A stretch of DNA of 64,000 nucleotides, from assembly GCF_002224125.1 (NCBI RefSeq), contig NZ_NCSM01000031.1, forward strand, positions 96,268 to 160,267, read 5' to 3'. The notes beneath the pieces were generated by a model that saw nothing but the letters and a program-made list of their open reading frames with translations, had not been told where the DNA came from and did not search any database. This document shows positions 42,054 to 51,091 of this stretch, in pieces. This stretch comes from Streptomyces sp. NBS 14/10 (GTDB lineage Bacteria > Actinomycetota > Actinomycetes > Streptomycetales > Streptomycetaceae). Both the position numbers and the translations under genes were made by a program. Every line of letters starts with the position of its first letter. Position 1 is the first letter of the stretch.

Positions 42054-43964
42054 GTGATGGCTGCGACAAATGAACGACTCAGGGAACCGGAGAACGAACC
42101 GAGAAGGAAACCGGAGAAGGAGGCCGCGGGGCGCGAGAAGGGGGCGGGGCGCGGGCGCTCGGCCACGCGCTCGCTGTCGCGCCTGTGGCCCTATGTGCGG
42201 CCCGTCAAAACGCGCTTCTTGATGGCGGCCGGCGTCGCGGCCGTCGCCTCCTGTATGGGCCTGGTCATCCCGCTTGTGCTCAAGTGGCTGGTGGACGGCC
42301 CGGTGGCCGACCGGGAGCCGGGCGGGGTGTGGCTGGGCGGCGCCCTGCTGCTGGGGCTCGGCGTCGCGGAGGCGGGGCTGTTCGGGGTGCGGCGCTGGCT
42401 GGTGGCCCGGCCGCTGGCCTTCGTGGAGGCCTCGATGCGCGCCGCCCTGTACCAGCATCTGCAGCGGCTGCCGGTCTCCTTCCACGACCGCTGGGCGTCC
42501 GGGCAGCTGCTCTCGCGCGCGACGACCGACCTGATGCTGCTGCGGATGTTCCTCGCGTTCCCGCTCACCTTCCTGGTGGTCAACGGGGTCACGATCCTCG
42601 TCGGGTTCGCCATCCTGCTGGCGCAGCAGTGGACGCTGGGGCTGGTCCTGCTGCTCCCGGCCATTCCGCTGATCATCCTGTGCTCCGTCTTCGAGACGCG
42701 CTACGCGGTCGTCGCCCGCACCGTCCAGGACCAGACCGGCGATCTGACCACGGTCGTCGAGGAGGGCGTCCTCGGCATCCGTATCGTCAAGGGCTTCGGG
42801 CGCCACCGCAGCCAGGCGCGCGCCTTCCGGGCGCTGACGGGGCGGGTCCGCTCGACGGAGCTGCACAAGGCGGGCCTGCTGGCCACGATCTGGGCGCTGA
42901 TCATGACGCTGCCCGAGCTGGCGATCGGCGCGGCCCTGGTCCTCGGCACGGTGCAGGTCGCCGACGGCGATCTGTCGGCCGGCACGCTCGTCGCCTTCCT
43001 CTCCACGGCGCTGGCGCTGCGCTGGCCGGTGGAGTCGCTGGGCTTCCTGCTGGCGATGAGCCAGGACGCGGCGACGGCGACGGACCGGTTCTTCGAGGTG
43101 ATGGACGAGCCGACGGCGGAGCAGTCGACAGCGGAGCAGCCGACGGCGGAGCAGTCGACAGCGGAGCAGCCGACGGCGGAGCGGCAGCTGACAGCACAGC
43201 AGCAGTCCGCGTCGCGGAACGACGGGCTGCGCTTCGAGGGCCTGGAGTTCCGGTACGCGGACGCGCCGCCGGACGCCCCGCCCGTACTGGCCGGGGTCGA
43301 TCTGCACATCCGCTCCGGCGAGACGATGGCCCTGGTCGGAGCGACCGGCTCGGGCAAGACCACGCTCACCGCCCTGGTGCCGCGCCTCCATGAGCCGACG
43401 CGCGGCCGGATCACCCTCGACGGCCGGGACATCACCACCCTCCCCCGGGACGAGCTGCGCGAGCTGGTCGCCGTCGCGTTCGAGGAGCCCACGCTGTTCT
43501 CCGCGACGGCGGGGGAGAACGTTCTGATGGGCGCGGCCGGGGCGGCCGAGGCCGATCTCGTACGGGCGCTCCAGGTGGCCCAGGCCGACTTCGTACACGC
43601 CCTGCCGCAGGGCGCCGACACCCAGGTCGGCGAGCAGGGGCTGAGCCTGTCGGGTGGTCAGCGCCAGCGGCTCGCCCTGGCGCGGGCCGTGGTCGGGCAG
43701 CCCCGGTTCCTCGTCCTCGACGATCCGCTGTCCGCGCTGGACGTGCACACCGAGGCCCTGGTGGAGGCCGCGCTGCGCCAGGTGCTGGCGACGACGACGG
43801 CGCTGGTGGTCGCCCACCGCCCGTCCACCGTGCTGCTCGCCGACCGCGTCGCGCTGCTCTCCGGCGGGCGGATCGCCGCGGTCGGCACCCACCATCAACT
43901 GCTGGGCGACAGCGCGGAGTACCGGTCGCTGATGTCCGGTATCGAGCGGGAGGAGGCCCGATGA
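42054..43964 (+). CDS. ABC transporter half (ATP-binding/permease), degenerate ATPase site
   Basis: 636-residue ABC exporter half with a six-helix membrane domain (about 45-335) and an ATPase domain (about 400-636): Walker A GATGSGKTT, signature LSGGQRQRL, and Walker B LVLDDPLSALD, where the catalytic Glu is replaced by Asp. That is the hallmark of the degenerate half of a heterodimeric exporter. A TAEQ(S/P)-repeat linker (about 354-378) joins the two domains. ATGA overlap with the next gene, which carries the standard site. Confidence 0.94.
   Translation: MMAATNERLREPENEPRRKPEKEAAGREKGAGRGRSATRSLSRLWPYVRPVKTRFLMAAGVAAVASCMGLVIPLVLKWLVDGPVADREPGGVWLGGALLLGLGVAEAGLFGVRRWLVARPLAFVEASMRAALYQHLQRLPVSFHDRWASGQLLSRATTDLMLLRMFLAFPLTFLVVNGVTILVGFAILLAQQWTLGLVLLLPAIPLIILCSVFETRYAVVARTVQDQTGDLTTVVEEGVLGIRIVKGFGRHRSQARAFRALTGRVRSTELHKAGLLATIWALIMTLPELAIGAALVLGTVQVADGDLSAGTLVAFLSTALALRWPVESLGFLLAMSQDAATATDRFFEVMDEPTAEQSTAEQPTAEQSTAEQPTAERQLTAQQQSASRNDGLRFEGLEFRYADAPPDAPPVLAGVDLHIRSGETMALVGATGSGKTTLTALVPRLHEPTRGRITLDGRDITTLPRDELRELVAVAFEEPTLFSATAGENVLMGAAGAAEADLVRALQVAQADFVHALPQGADTQVGEQGLSLSGGQRQRLALARAVVGQPRFLVLDDPLSALDVHTEALVEAALRQVLATTTALVVAHRPSTVLLADRVALLSGGRIAAVGTHHQLLGDSAEYRSLMSGIEREEAR
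43110..43191 (+). repeat. 30-bp tandem repeat in the ABC gene linker
   Basis: The unit GCCGACGGCGGAGCAGTCGACAGCGGAGCA style repeat (30 bp) occurs twice plus a partial copy within the coding sequence and encodes TAEQSTAEQP. It lies between the membrane and ATPase domains and would vary by slippage without breaking the frame. Confidence 0.7.
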
Positions 43965-45847
43965 CCCAGACCGCTACCGGCACTGGCAGCGACACGAACG
44001 CAGAAGAAGCCGCGGACAAGCCAGGGACCGCGGACAAGCCCGGGGCGGCGCCGGGCGGCGACCCCTTCGACCGGGATGTGCTGCCTACCCCCAAGGGCGC
44101 CTCCCTCACGCTGCTGCGCTCGCTGCTCTCCCCGCGCCGCGGCCGGGTCTGGGTGGCGGCCGTACTGCTCCTCCTCCAGCAGGCCGCCGTGCAGGCCGGC
44201 CCGCTGCTCGTCGCGTACGCCATCGACACCGCCGTACCCGCCTTCCGCGACGGCGGCCACGGCCCCCTGATCGCGGTCGCCGTCGCCTACCTCGGCTGCG
44301 CGCTCGCCTCCGGGGCGCTCCAGTACGCCTTCATCCGCACCTCGGCCCGGATCAGCCAGGACGTGCTGCTCGATCTGCGGGGCAGGATCTTCCGCCATGC
44401 GCAGGCGCTCAGCGTCGACTTCCATGAGCGCTACACCTCCGGCCGGCTGATCTCGCGCGCCACCACGGACGTCGAGTCGCTGCGCGAACTGCTCAGCGAG
44501 GGACTGGAGGAGCTGCTGGGCGTCGCGCTCTCCGGCGTCTACATCTCCGTGACGCTGCTCTATCTGGACTGGGGCCTGGGCAGCGCGGCCGTGCTCTCCT
44601 TCTGGCCGCTGTATCTGCTGGTCCGCCGCTTCCAGCGGCGTTCCATGCTCGTCTACCGCAAGCGGTCCACGGCCATCGCCGCGGTCATCGTCAAGTTCAC
44701 CGAGACCATGAACGGCATCCGGCCGGTGCAGGCGTTCCGCCGCGAGCGGGTCAACGACGCGGACTTCCACGAGCTCAACCACCGCCATGAGCGGGTGAAC
44801 GGGGACGCGATCCTGGAGATGGCCCGCTATGTGGTCGGCTCCCGGCTGGTGGCCAACGCGGCGGTGGCCGCGATCGTCCTGTGGGGCGCCTACCGGGTGG
44901 CCTCCGGCGACCTGGCGCTGGGCGTGCTGGCCGCGGCCGCGCTGTATCTGCGCAGGCTCTACGACCCCATCGACCGCCTGGGGATGTTCCTGAACTCGTA
45001 CCAGTCGGCCGCCGCCTCGCTGGAGAAGATCGCCGGTCTGCTCACCCAGCGCCCCTCGGTGGCCGAGTCCGCCGACCCCAAGCCGCTGCCGCCCCGCTCC
45101 GCCGAACTGCCCGGCCGCGAAGTGGTCTTCGACGGCGTGCGCTTCGCCTACCGTACGGGCGGCGAGGTGCTGCCCCGTTTCGACCTCACGCTGCCGGCCG
45201 GGCAGACGGTGGCTGTCGTGGGTGCGACCGGCGCGGGCAAGTCCACCCTCGCCAAACTGCTCGCCCGCTTCTACGACCCCACCGAAGGACGGGTCCTGCT
45301 CGACGGCGTGGGCCTGCGCGAACTGGCCACGCCCGAGCTGCGCCGCGGCGTGGTGATGGTCACCCAGGAGGCGTTCCTCTTCTCCGGCACGGTCGCCGAC
45401 AACATCGCCATCGGCCGCCCCGACGCCACCCGAGCCGAAATCGAGCACGCCGCCAAGGCCATCGGCGCGCACGACTTCATCGCCGCCCTGCCCGACGGCT
45501 ACGACACGGATGTCCGCAAACGCGGCGGGCGGATCTCCGCGGGCCAGCGACAGCTCGTGGCCTTCGCCCGGGCGCTGCTCGCGGACCCGTCCGTACTGAT
45601 CCTCGACGAGGCGACCTCCTCGCTCGACATCCCGGGCGAGCGCGCGGTGCAGCGCGCCATGCACACGGTGCTGCGCAGCCGCACCGCCGTCGTCATCGCG
45701 CACCGCCTGTCGACGGTGGAGATCGCCGACCGGGTGCTGGTGATGGCGGACGGCCGGATCGTCGAGGACGGTTCGCCGGAGCAACTGATCGCGGGCGAGG
45801 GCCGCTTCGCGGCGCTGCACCAGGCGTGGCGGGAGAGTCTGGTGTGA
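43961..45847 (+). CDS. ABC transporter half (ATP-binding/permease), catalytic partner
   Basis: 628-residue ABC exporter half. The membrane domain spans about 55-330; the ATPase domain has Walker A GATGAGKST, Walker B LILDEATSSLD with the catalytic Glu, and signature ISAGQRQL in place of LSGGQ. In the predicted heterodimer the weak site would use this signature with the partner's degenerate Walker B, while the active site uses its own Walker B with the partner's LSGGQ. Start ATG overlaps the upstream stop (ATGA). Substrate unknown (drug, lipid or peptide). Confidence 0.94.
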   Translation: MTQTATGTGSDTNAEEAADKPGTADKPGAAPGGDPFDRDVLPTPKGASLTLLRSLLSPRRGRVWVAAVLLLLQQAAVQAGPLLVAYAIDTAVPAFRDGGHGPLIAVAVAYLGCALASGALQYAFIRTSARISQDVLLDLRGRIFRHAQALSVDFHERYTSGRLISRATTDVESLRELLSEGLEELLGVALSGVYISVTLLYLDWGLGSAAVLSFWPLYLLVRRFQRRSMLVYRKRSTAIAAVIVKFTETMNGIRPVQAFRRERVNDADFHELNHRHERVNGDAILEMARYVVGSRLVANAAVAAIVLWGAYRVASGDLALGVLAAAALYLRRLYDPIDRLGMFLNSYQSAAASLEKIAGLLTQRPSVAESADPKPLPPRSAELPGREVVFDGVRFAYRTGGEVLPRFDLTLPAGQTVAVVGATGAGKSTLAKLLARFYDPTEGRVLLDGVGLRELATPELRRGVVMVTQEAFLFSGTVADNIAIGRPDATRAEIEHAAKAIGAHDFIAALPDGYDTDVRKRGGRISAGQRQLVAFARALLADPSVLILDEATSSLDIPGERAVQRAMHTVLRSRTAVVIAHRLSTVEIADRVLVMADGRIVEDGSPEQLIAGEGRFAALHQAWRESLV

Positions 45848-45902
45848 TCGCTCGCCACCCTCACCGGGGCCGGGCAGCGTCTGCTGCCGTATCCGCCGTA
45901 TC

Positions 45903-45945
45903 CGACGTGCCCGACGTGCCCGCCGTGCCCGACGTGCCCGCCCTG
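45903..45945 (+). repeat. 9-bp repeat array between convergent genes
   Basis: About four to five copies of a TGCCCGACG/TGCCCGCCG unit lie in the 108-nt gap between the ABC exporter and racemase genes. Probably slippage repeats; no hairpin. Confidence 0.4.
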
Positions 45946-45955
45946 CCAGCGCCGT

Positions 45956-46597
45956 TCAGCCCCGCCCGTACGAGGCCATCAGTCCGGCGGCGAGCACCGG
46001 GTCCACGACCGGCACCCCGAGCCGGTCCTCCAACAGCGGGCGGATGCCGATCGTGTTCAGGCCGGTGCAGGCCAACAGCAGGGTGTCCGCGCCCGCCTCG
46101 ACCAGCCCGGCGGCGGCCTCCAGCACCGCCGCCGGGCCCTCTGGGGCCAGCAGGTCCGTCGTACGGTGCACTCCCCGCGGCCGTACCGCGCCCGCGAAGC
46201 GCTCACCTAGGACCGCGCGCACGGCGGGTGGCGCCTGGTCCCTGATGCCCAGCACGCCGACGCGGCTGCCGAGGCCCAGCGCCACGGCGGCGGCCGCCGA
46301 ACCCGCGCCGATCACCGGCACGTCGACCGCCTCGCGGGTGCGCTCCAGCGCCGGGTCGGCGGCGCAGCTGATGACCAGGGCCGCGGCCCCGTCGGCGGCC
46401 AGTTCGCGGGCCAGCGCGACGATCTCCGTTTCGGCGCGGCGCTCTGACTCGTCGTCATGGATGCCGTGCGGCTGTCCGGGGATGCACCGGGAGACGGCCG
46501 GAATGCCGTACCGCTCCTCGATGGCCCGGCCGTGGGCCGCCACGGCCAGGGCGTCATCGCTGGTGAGGACGCGGATCACGCCGATGTGCGCGATCAT
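45956..46597 (-). CDS. Asp/Glu/hydantoin racemase-family protein
   Basis: 213-residue protein of the aspartate/glutamate racemase superfamily. The two catalytic Cys regions are visible: LVISCAADPALE (first) and LLLACTGLNTIG (second), with the VPVIGAGSAAAA strand between. Family members racemise amino acids or hydantoins without cofactors. Start ATG at 46597 overlaps the AroM gene stop (ATGA), so translation is coupled. Next to peptidase E genes it would suit conversion of D-aspartate or similar, which is inference. Confidence 0.9.
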   Translation of the reverse strand: MIAHIGVIRVLTSDDALAVAAHGRAIEERYGIPAVSRCIPGQPHGIHDDESERRAETEIVALARELAADGAAALVISCAADPALERTREAVDVPVIGAGSAAAAVALGLGSRVGVLGIRDQAPPAVRAVLGERFAGAVRPRGVHRTTDLLAPEGPAAVLEAAAGLVEAGADTLLLACTGLNTIGIRPLLEDRLGVPVVDPVLAAGLMASYGRG

Positions 46598-47349
46598 GAG
46601 TCGCTCCCGGGCCGGGCTCCGGGCGCCTGGGCGGAGTGGCCGAAGGCGGCCACCACCTCCCCCGCCATGCGGATCGCGATGGCCCTGGCCAGGAGGACCG
46701 GGCGGCCGACGGCGCGGACCGCGGCCTCCCGCATCCGCTCGGTGTAGCCGATGCAGTCCAGGACGATCCAGGAGCTGCCGCCCTGGGCGAGGGTTCGCGC
46801 GGCGGCCGCCACCTCGTCCAGGGCCTGCTCCGGCGGTGCGTACGGATTGGCGGAGGCGGCGAGGACACTGCCGGGCAGTACGTCGGACCAGCGGCGGACC
46901 GCGTCCTCGGCCTGATCCGGGTGCGGGCAGACGATACCGACCGGGTCGGGGCCGACAGCGGCCGCGACCGCGTGCAGCGCCAGGGGTTCGGCGAACAGCA
47001 GCGGCCGGTTCGCCCGTACGGCGGGAAAGTGGCCGGTGCACAGCAGCAGCGTCGCGGCGGCACCGTCCTGCTCCGCTCGGGCCACGGCCCGCTCGATGCG
47101 CGGGACCAGCGCCGTATGGCCGAGCACCACCGAGCCGCCATCGCGCAGCCGGGTCACCAGCGGCGCCTCACCGGGCTCGGGGGCCAGCAGCCGACGGGTC
47201 TCTTGCCCGGCAGGGCCGTCGAACCGTTCGCCGTCGAGCGCGCCGTGTTCCACCAGGCGCACGCCCGGCAGCAGCGGTTCGGCGTCCGGCCGCAGATCGG
47301 AACGCGGGGCCTGGCCGATGGTGACGAGGCCGAGGGCCGGGGTGGTCAC
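46594..47349 (-). CDS. AroM-family protein
   Basis: 251-residue AroM-like protein (ALGLVTIGQAPRSDLRPDAEPLLPG start; LLLCTGHFPAV and SWIVLDCIGYTERMREAAV with conserved Cys). AroM was named from the E. coli aroL operon but its role is unknown; the fold and Cys pair relate it to the Asp/Glu racemase superfamily. GTG at 47349 lies 9 nt after AAGGAG, which itself falls inside a longer frame that starts at an upstream ATG. Translationally coupled to the racemase gene. Confidence 0.88.
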   Translation of the reverse strand: MTTPALGLVTIGQAPRSDLRPDAEPLLPGVRLVEHGALDGERFDGPAGQETRRLLAPEPGEAPLVTRLRDGGSVVLGHTALVPRIERAVARAEQDGAAATLLLCTGHFPAVRANRPLLFAEPLALHAVAAAVGPDPVGIVCPHPDQAEDAVRRWSDVLPGSVLAASANPYAPPEQALDEVAAAARTLAQGGSSWIVLDCIGYTERMREAAVRAVGRPVLLARAIAIRMAGEVVAAFGHSAQAPGARPGSDS

Positions 47350-47392
47350 GGGTGGTGGCTCCTTCATGAGTTTGTCATCGCGGTCATCGCGG

Positions 47393-49060
47393 TCACAGGG
47401 CCTTGGTCAGCTGACCCACGTCGTTCAGCGAGCTCCCGGCGACCAGCCCGGCGCCCACGAGCGACAGATCGTTCTCCGACTGCTCATCGGACTCTTTGCG
47501 CGCCTCGGGGTCGGTCAGCCCGCGGCGGCGCCACATGGTGTACGCCTGGCGGATGGCCAGGGCACCCAGCACCATCCACCCGGCGTCGGGCGTGGCCACC
47601 AACAACCCGGTGGCCAGCAGAACACCCATCTGCCGGGACGGTCCGCCGATGAGCTGGATGAGCGCTCCGGGGATCGCCCACAGCAGCATGGTCGTCATGG
47701 TGCCGGGTTCGAGGCCGCCCTTGATGGTGGCCACGTACACCTCGGACACCGGCGGCACCCGCCCGTCCGAGAAGAACGACTTCCAGGCGATGGCGACCAC
47801 GACGAGCGCGACGCCGAAACCGACGAGCTGGGCGAGGTACTGCTGGCGCCGCCCCTCGATCTCGAAGGGCTGCCACGGCACGGCGTTCCGCCGCAGCAGC
47901 CAGCCGGCCTTGAAGTCGTAGCCGAGGTCGGCGAAGGCGGGGCCGGTGGAGGCGGTGTAGCCCACCATCAGTGCGAGCGGCACGGTGGGGATGTGCAGGA
48001 CCAGGCCGATGATCAGGAAGATCAGTGTGACGGCGAAGGCCGGGAACCAACCGGAGTGCATCGCCGCGAGGCCCACGATGAGCTGATGCACGATGGCGGC
48101 GACCCCGGCCAGCGCCACCCAGCCGACCAGGGCGGGGACGGACAGCCGGCCGACCACTCCGCCGGCGATGGCGACCACGATCGCGCCGCATACGAAGAGC
48201 CCCATGCCTTCCAGCAGGCCGCGGCGCAGCTGCGGGGCCTGGACCGTACGCTCGTCGTCATCGGTGTCAACATCGGCGGCTTGGTTGTCGCCACGCCCCT
48301 TGCGGGTACGCATCAGCAGCAGCGCCTGGACCAGGGCGACGAGACCGGCGCCGACCATCAGGCCGTGCGGCACCCGCTCGGCGCCGAGGTCGAAGCCGAA
48401 GTCCGGGGCGTACTGGCCGGCGGCCAGCCCGACGCCGAACATCGCGAGCGCCCAGATGTTGCCCAGGAAGCCGACGCCCGCAGCGCTGGTGGGGAACTTG
48501 AACAGCGCGCCCACCAGGCCGACGACCGCGCCCACACCGAGCACCGCGGCCTTGCGCCCGCCGGTGTCCCCGGCCTTGATGGTCTCGGCCGCGGCGATGC
48601 CCGCGGGCCAGGAGCCGGTGGCGGGCAGCAGCTTGGAGTCGAACACCCGGTACAGCACCCAGCTGTCGACGGCCAGCCCGATGACGGCGCCGCCCAGCAT
48701 GGGCCACACCAGGTCGGTACGGCCCAGGGCGAAGGGCACGGCGATCGGGGTGAGCAGGGAGTTGGCCGCGGCGAAGGTGGAGCCGGAGATCGCCGACTGC
48801 ACCAGGTTCTGCCGGTGCTGGGAGCGCATCCGGGTCAGCACACCGAGCGGGATGCGCCCGATCAGCATGGCCACCAGGGCGCCGATCACGGCGGTGTTGG
48901 GGGACACGCCGAGCGAGGTGATCAGCACGATGCCGATCAGGGCCCCGAGGACCGACATCAGGACGGTGATGACCAGGGTGATCGGTTCGAAGGCTCTGGG
49001 ATGCGCTTCGACCGGCGTGGAGGTGGCCTCCGAGGCGGTCTGGGTGTTCGGGTGGTTCAT
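47393..49060 (-). CDS. OPT-family (oligopeptide) transporter
   Basis: 555-residue integral membrane protein with about 14 helices, typical of the OPT superfamily (ITLVITVLMSVLGALIGIVLITSLGVSPNTAVIGALVAMLIG at the start; NLVQSAISGSTFAAANSLLTPIAVPFALG; GAVIGLAVDSWVLYRVFDSKLLPATGSWPAGIAAAETI). OPT proteins move small peptides or metal chelates by proton coupling. It stands between AroM and DUF1177 genes with short gaps (43 and 22 nt), so all are one operon. The substrate may be an aspartyl peptide. Confidence 0.92.
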   Translation of the reverse strand: MNHPNTQTASEATSTPVEAHPRAFEPITLVITVLMSVLGALIGIVLITSLGVSPNTAVIGALVAMLIGRIPLGVLTRMRSQHRQNLVQSAISGSTFAAANSLLTPIAVPFALGRTDLVWPMLGGAVIGLAVDSWVLYRVFDSKLLPATGSWPAGIAAAETIKAGDTGGRKAAVLGVGAVVGLVGALFKFPTSAAGVGFLGNIWALAMFGVGLAAGQYAPDFGFDLGAERVPHGLMVGAGLVALVQALLLMRTRKGRGDNQAADVDTDDDERTVQAPQLRRGLLEGMGLFVCGAIVVAIAGGVVGRLSVPALVGWVALAGVAAIVHQLIVGLAAMHSGWFPAFAVTLIFLIIGLVLHIPTVPLALMVGYTASTGPAFADLGYDFKAGWLLRRNAVPWQPFEIEGRRQQYLAQLVGFGVALVVVAIAWKSFFSDGRVPPVSEVYVATIKGGLEPGTMTTMLLWAIPGALIQLIGGPSRQMGVLLATGLLVATPDAGWMVLGALAIRQAYTMWRRRGLTDPEARKESDEQSENDLSLVGAGLVAGSSLNDVGQLTKAL

Positions 49061-49082
49061 GGGGACTCCTGGGCGCGGGGAA

Positions 49083-50045
49083 TCACTGCACGGGGACGGG
49101 CGCCTGCAGATGGGTCATGGGGCCGTACAGCTCGACCAGGCGCGCGAACTCCTCGTCGTCGAGGAAGCGCGCGGCTCCGCGGCCGAACTCCTTGGCGGTC
49201 TCGATCGCGAACCGGGCGGCGGCCGCGATGTCGGTCTCGTGGCTGGCGCCGGTGGCGCAGCCGGCCACGGCGGTCGCGGCGGTGATGGCGAGGCCGACGA
49301 CGGGGGCCTCGGTGGCGACGGCGGGCTGGAGGATGGAGTTGAGGTGGTGCACCCCGTTGCCGTACGGGGTGATGTCCTGCGTGGTGATGGGCAGCACACG
49401 CGCGGGCTCCCCGGTGACGGTCTCCAGGATGGACACCAGGTCCTCGCTGACCCGCAGGATCCAGCCCTCGCGGACCGTCGGCGACAGGGCGAGGCCGCGG
49501 TGGTTGAGCAGCCGGTTTCCCTTGGTGGTGTCGATGGAGACGACGGCGTCCATCGCGGGGGAGATCTCCTCACGGTTGCACACCAGGGTGTCCACCGGGG
49601 AGTCCATGAAGGGCACCGGGTCGTGCGGCTGGGTGGGGGCCCACCCGCAGACATGTGTGGAGAGCGTCACATCGCCGTCCAGGACGTCGCCGCGAGCGTG
49701 CATGTCCAGCAGCTTCGCGGCGGCGGACAGCGCCGCGACCGCCCCGTCGGCGTCGGAGACCAGCCCGATCCGCTCCGGGCGGGCGCCGACGCCGCCGAGC
49801 CGGCCGAGGATGCCGAGGGTCGGCGCGTCGCCACCGCTGAGCCGGCCGCGGCGGCCGGGGACGGTGACGGTGACGAAGTCCGTGCTGCCCTTGTCGCCCT
49901 CGACCGTGCGCACCTCGATCCGCGGCGCGGTGGCCGGGTCGGCACCGGCGGCGGCCTGGACGGCGCGCAGGTGGTCGGCGAGCAGTTTCCCGCTGGTCTG
50001 CGGGCGGTCGAGGAGTTCGATGATCTCAAGGACGTGTTTGAGCAC
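49083..50045 (-). CDS. DUF1177 protein
   Basis: 320-residue protein of the uncharacterised DUF1177 family (start MLKHVLEIIELLDRPQTSGKLLADHL; VTVPGRRGRLSGGDAPTLGILGRLGGVGARPERIGLVSDADGAVAALSAAAKLLDM; core LTHVCGWAPTQPHDPVPFMDSPVD). No signal peptide. His, Cys, Asp and Glu residues in THVCGWAPTQPHDPVPFMDS suggest an enzyme with metal or nucleophile chemistry. First gene of the OPT/AroM/racemase operon, divergent from IclR and peptidase E. Role unknown; probably a hydrolase or isomerase for the imported compound. Confidence 0.88.
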   Translation of the reverse strand: MLKHVLEIIELLDRPQTSGKLLADHLRAVQAAAGADPATAPRIEVRTVEGDKGSTDFVTVTVPGRRGRLSGGDAPTLGILGRLGGVGARPERIGLVSDADGAVAALSAAAKLLDMHARGDVLDGDVTLSTHVCGWAPTQPHDPVPFMDSPVDTLVCNREEISPAMDAVVSIDTTKGNRLLNHRGLALSPTVREGWILRVSEDLVSILETVTGEPARVLPITTQDITPYGNGVHHLNSILQPAVATEAPVVGLAITAATAVAGCATGASHETDIAAAARFAIETAKEFGRGAARFLDDEEFARLVELYGPMTHLQAPVPVQ

Positions 50046-50167
50046 GGGTGCCTCTCAGGACGAACGAGGTTGCGGGTGACGCGGTCAGGCAGCCGGTCCG
50101 GGCGAGCGGCGATGGGGAGGCCCGGATTCCGGTCGCCCCAGAGTCAGCCGACCGTCCCGCCGAGCGC

Positions 50168-50206
50168 AATGTTTTCTCGATATGCGGGAATGTTTATTCT
50201 TCCGTC
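50168..50206. promoter_or_regulatory. Divergent control region with AATGTTT repeats
   Basis: AATGTTT occurs at 50168-50174 and 50189-50195, 21 bp (two helical turns) apart. Between them TTCTCG...CGGGAA forms an imperfect palindrome of the type used by IclR regulators. It sits just before the IclR start at 50207 and within 160 bp of the DUF1177 start. Confidence 0.5.
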
Positions 50207-51034
50207 ATGCCCGAGCAGTCACCCGTAACCGGCGCGCCACCGCTGCAGACCGCGGATCGCGTCCTCAATGTCCTGCTGTCCTTCGACCGAGAGCGCCCGG
50301 AGTGGGGCGTCACCGAGATCGCCGCGGAGTTCGGCCTGGACAAGTCGGTCGCGCAGCGGCTGCTGGCCGCGCTGGCGTACCGCGGCTTCCTGGTCTCCGA
50401 CCAGCGCACCCGCCGCTACCGGCTGGGCCCGGCGGTATGGCATCTGTCACGGGTGTGGGAGCGCGGCGGCGGCATGGCCAGCCTGGTGCGGCCCACGCTG
50501 GAGGCGCTTGCCGAGGCGGTCGGGGTCGGCGCGCTGTTCGCGGTGCCGGACGGCGTCCACATGCGCTGTGTCGCCGCCGCGGACGGGGCGACCGGGCCGC
50601 TGCGGTACTACGCCCTGGCGGGCGAGCTTTACCCGGCCCACGCCGGGGCCACCTCCCGCGCCTACTTCGGTATGCTGCCGCCCGGCGATCGGGCCGTCCT
50701 GCTGTACGGCCGCCCGATGGCGCGGTTCAGCGAGAACACGCTGACCGATCCGGTGCGGCTGGAGGAGCGGTTCGCCGAGGTGCGGCGCCTCGGCTACGCG
50801 TACTCCGAGGGCGAGTACGATCCGCAGACCGCGGCGCTCGCGGTTCCCGTGCTCGTCGGCCGACGGCCGGTGGGCACGCTGTCCCTGGCCGCGGCTCTCG
50901 AGGAGTTGCGGGGCCGCCGGGAGGAACTGGCCGGCCCGCTGCAGCAGGCGGCGGCGGACCTGGGGAGGCTGCTGACGCCGGCCCATCCACGCCATGTCCC
51001 GCCGCGCCGCGAGCCGAGCCCCGACGGGCGCTGA
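50207..51034 (+). CDS. IclR-family regulator
   Basis: 275-residue regulator: an IclR-type helix-turn-helix near 20-70 (VLNVLLSFDRERPEWGVTEIAAEFGLDKSVAQRLLAALAYRGFLV) and a ligand domain (about 90-260; LYPAHAGATSRAYFGML, YAYSEGEYDPQTAALAVPVLVG). It probably senses a product of the divergent DUF1177/OPT operon and regulates that operon plus pepE. I start at ATG 50207; an in-frame upstream start at 50048 has no ribosome site. Confidence 0.92.
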   Translation: MPEQSPVTGAPPLQTADRVLNVLLSFDRERPEWGVTEIAAEFGLDKSVAQRLLAALAYRGFLVSDQRTRRYRLGPAVWHLSRVWERGGGMASLVRPTLEALAEAVGVGALFAVPDGVHMRCVAAADGATGPLRYYALAGELYPAHAGATSRAYFGMLPPGDRAVLLYGRPMARFSENTLTDPVRLEERFAEVRRLGYAYSEGEYDPQTAALAVPVLVGRRPVGTLSLAAALEELRGRREELAGPLQQAAADLGRLLTPAHPRHVPPRREPSPDGR

Positions 51035-51091
51035 GCGGCTACATCGGCTACATCACATTTGTTCTGACCGTCCCAGGAAGGGCCATCCACC

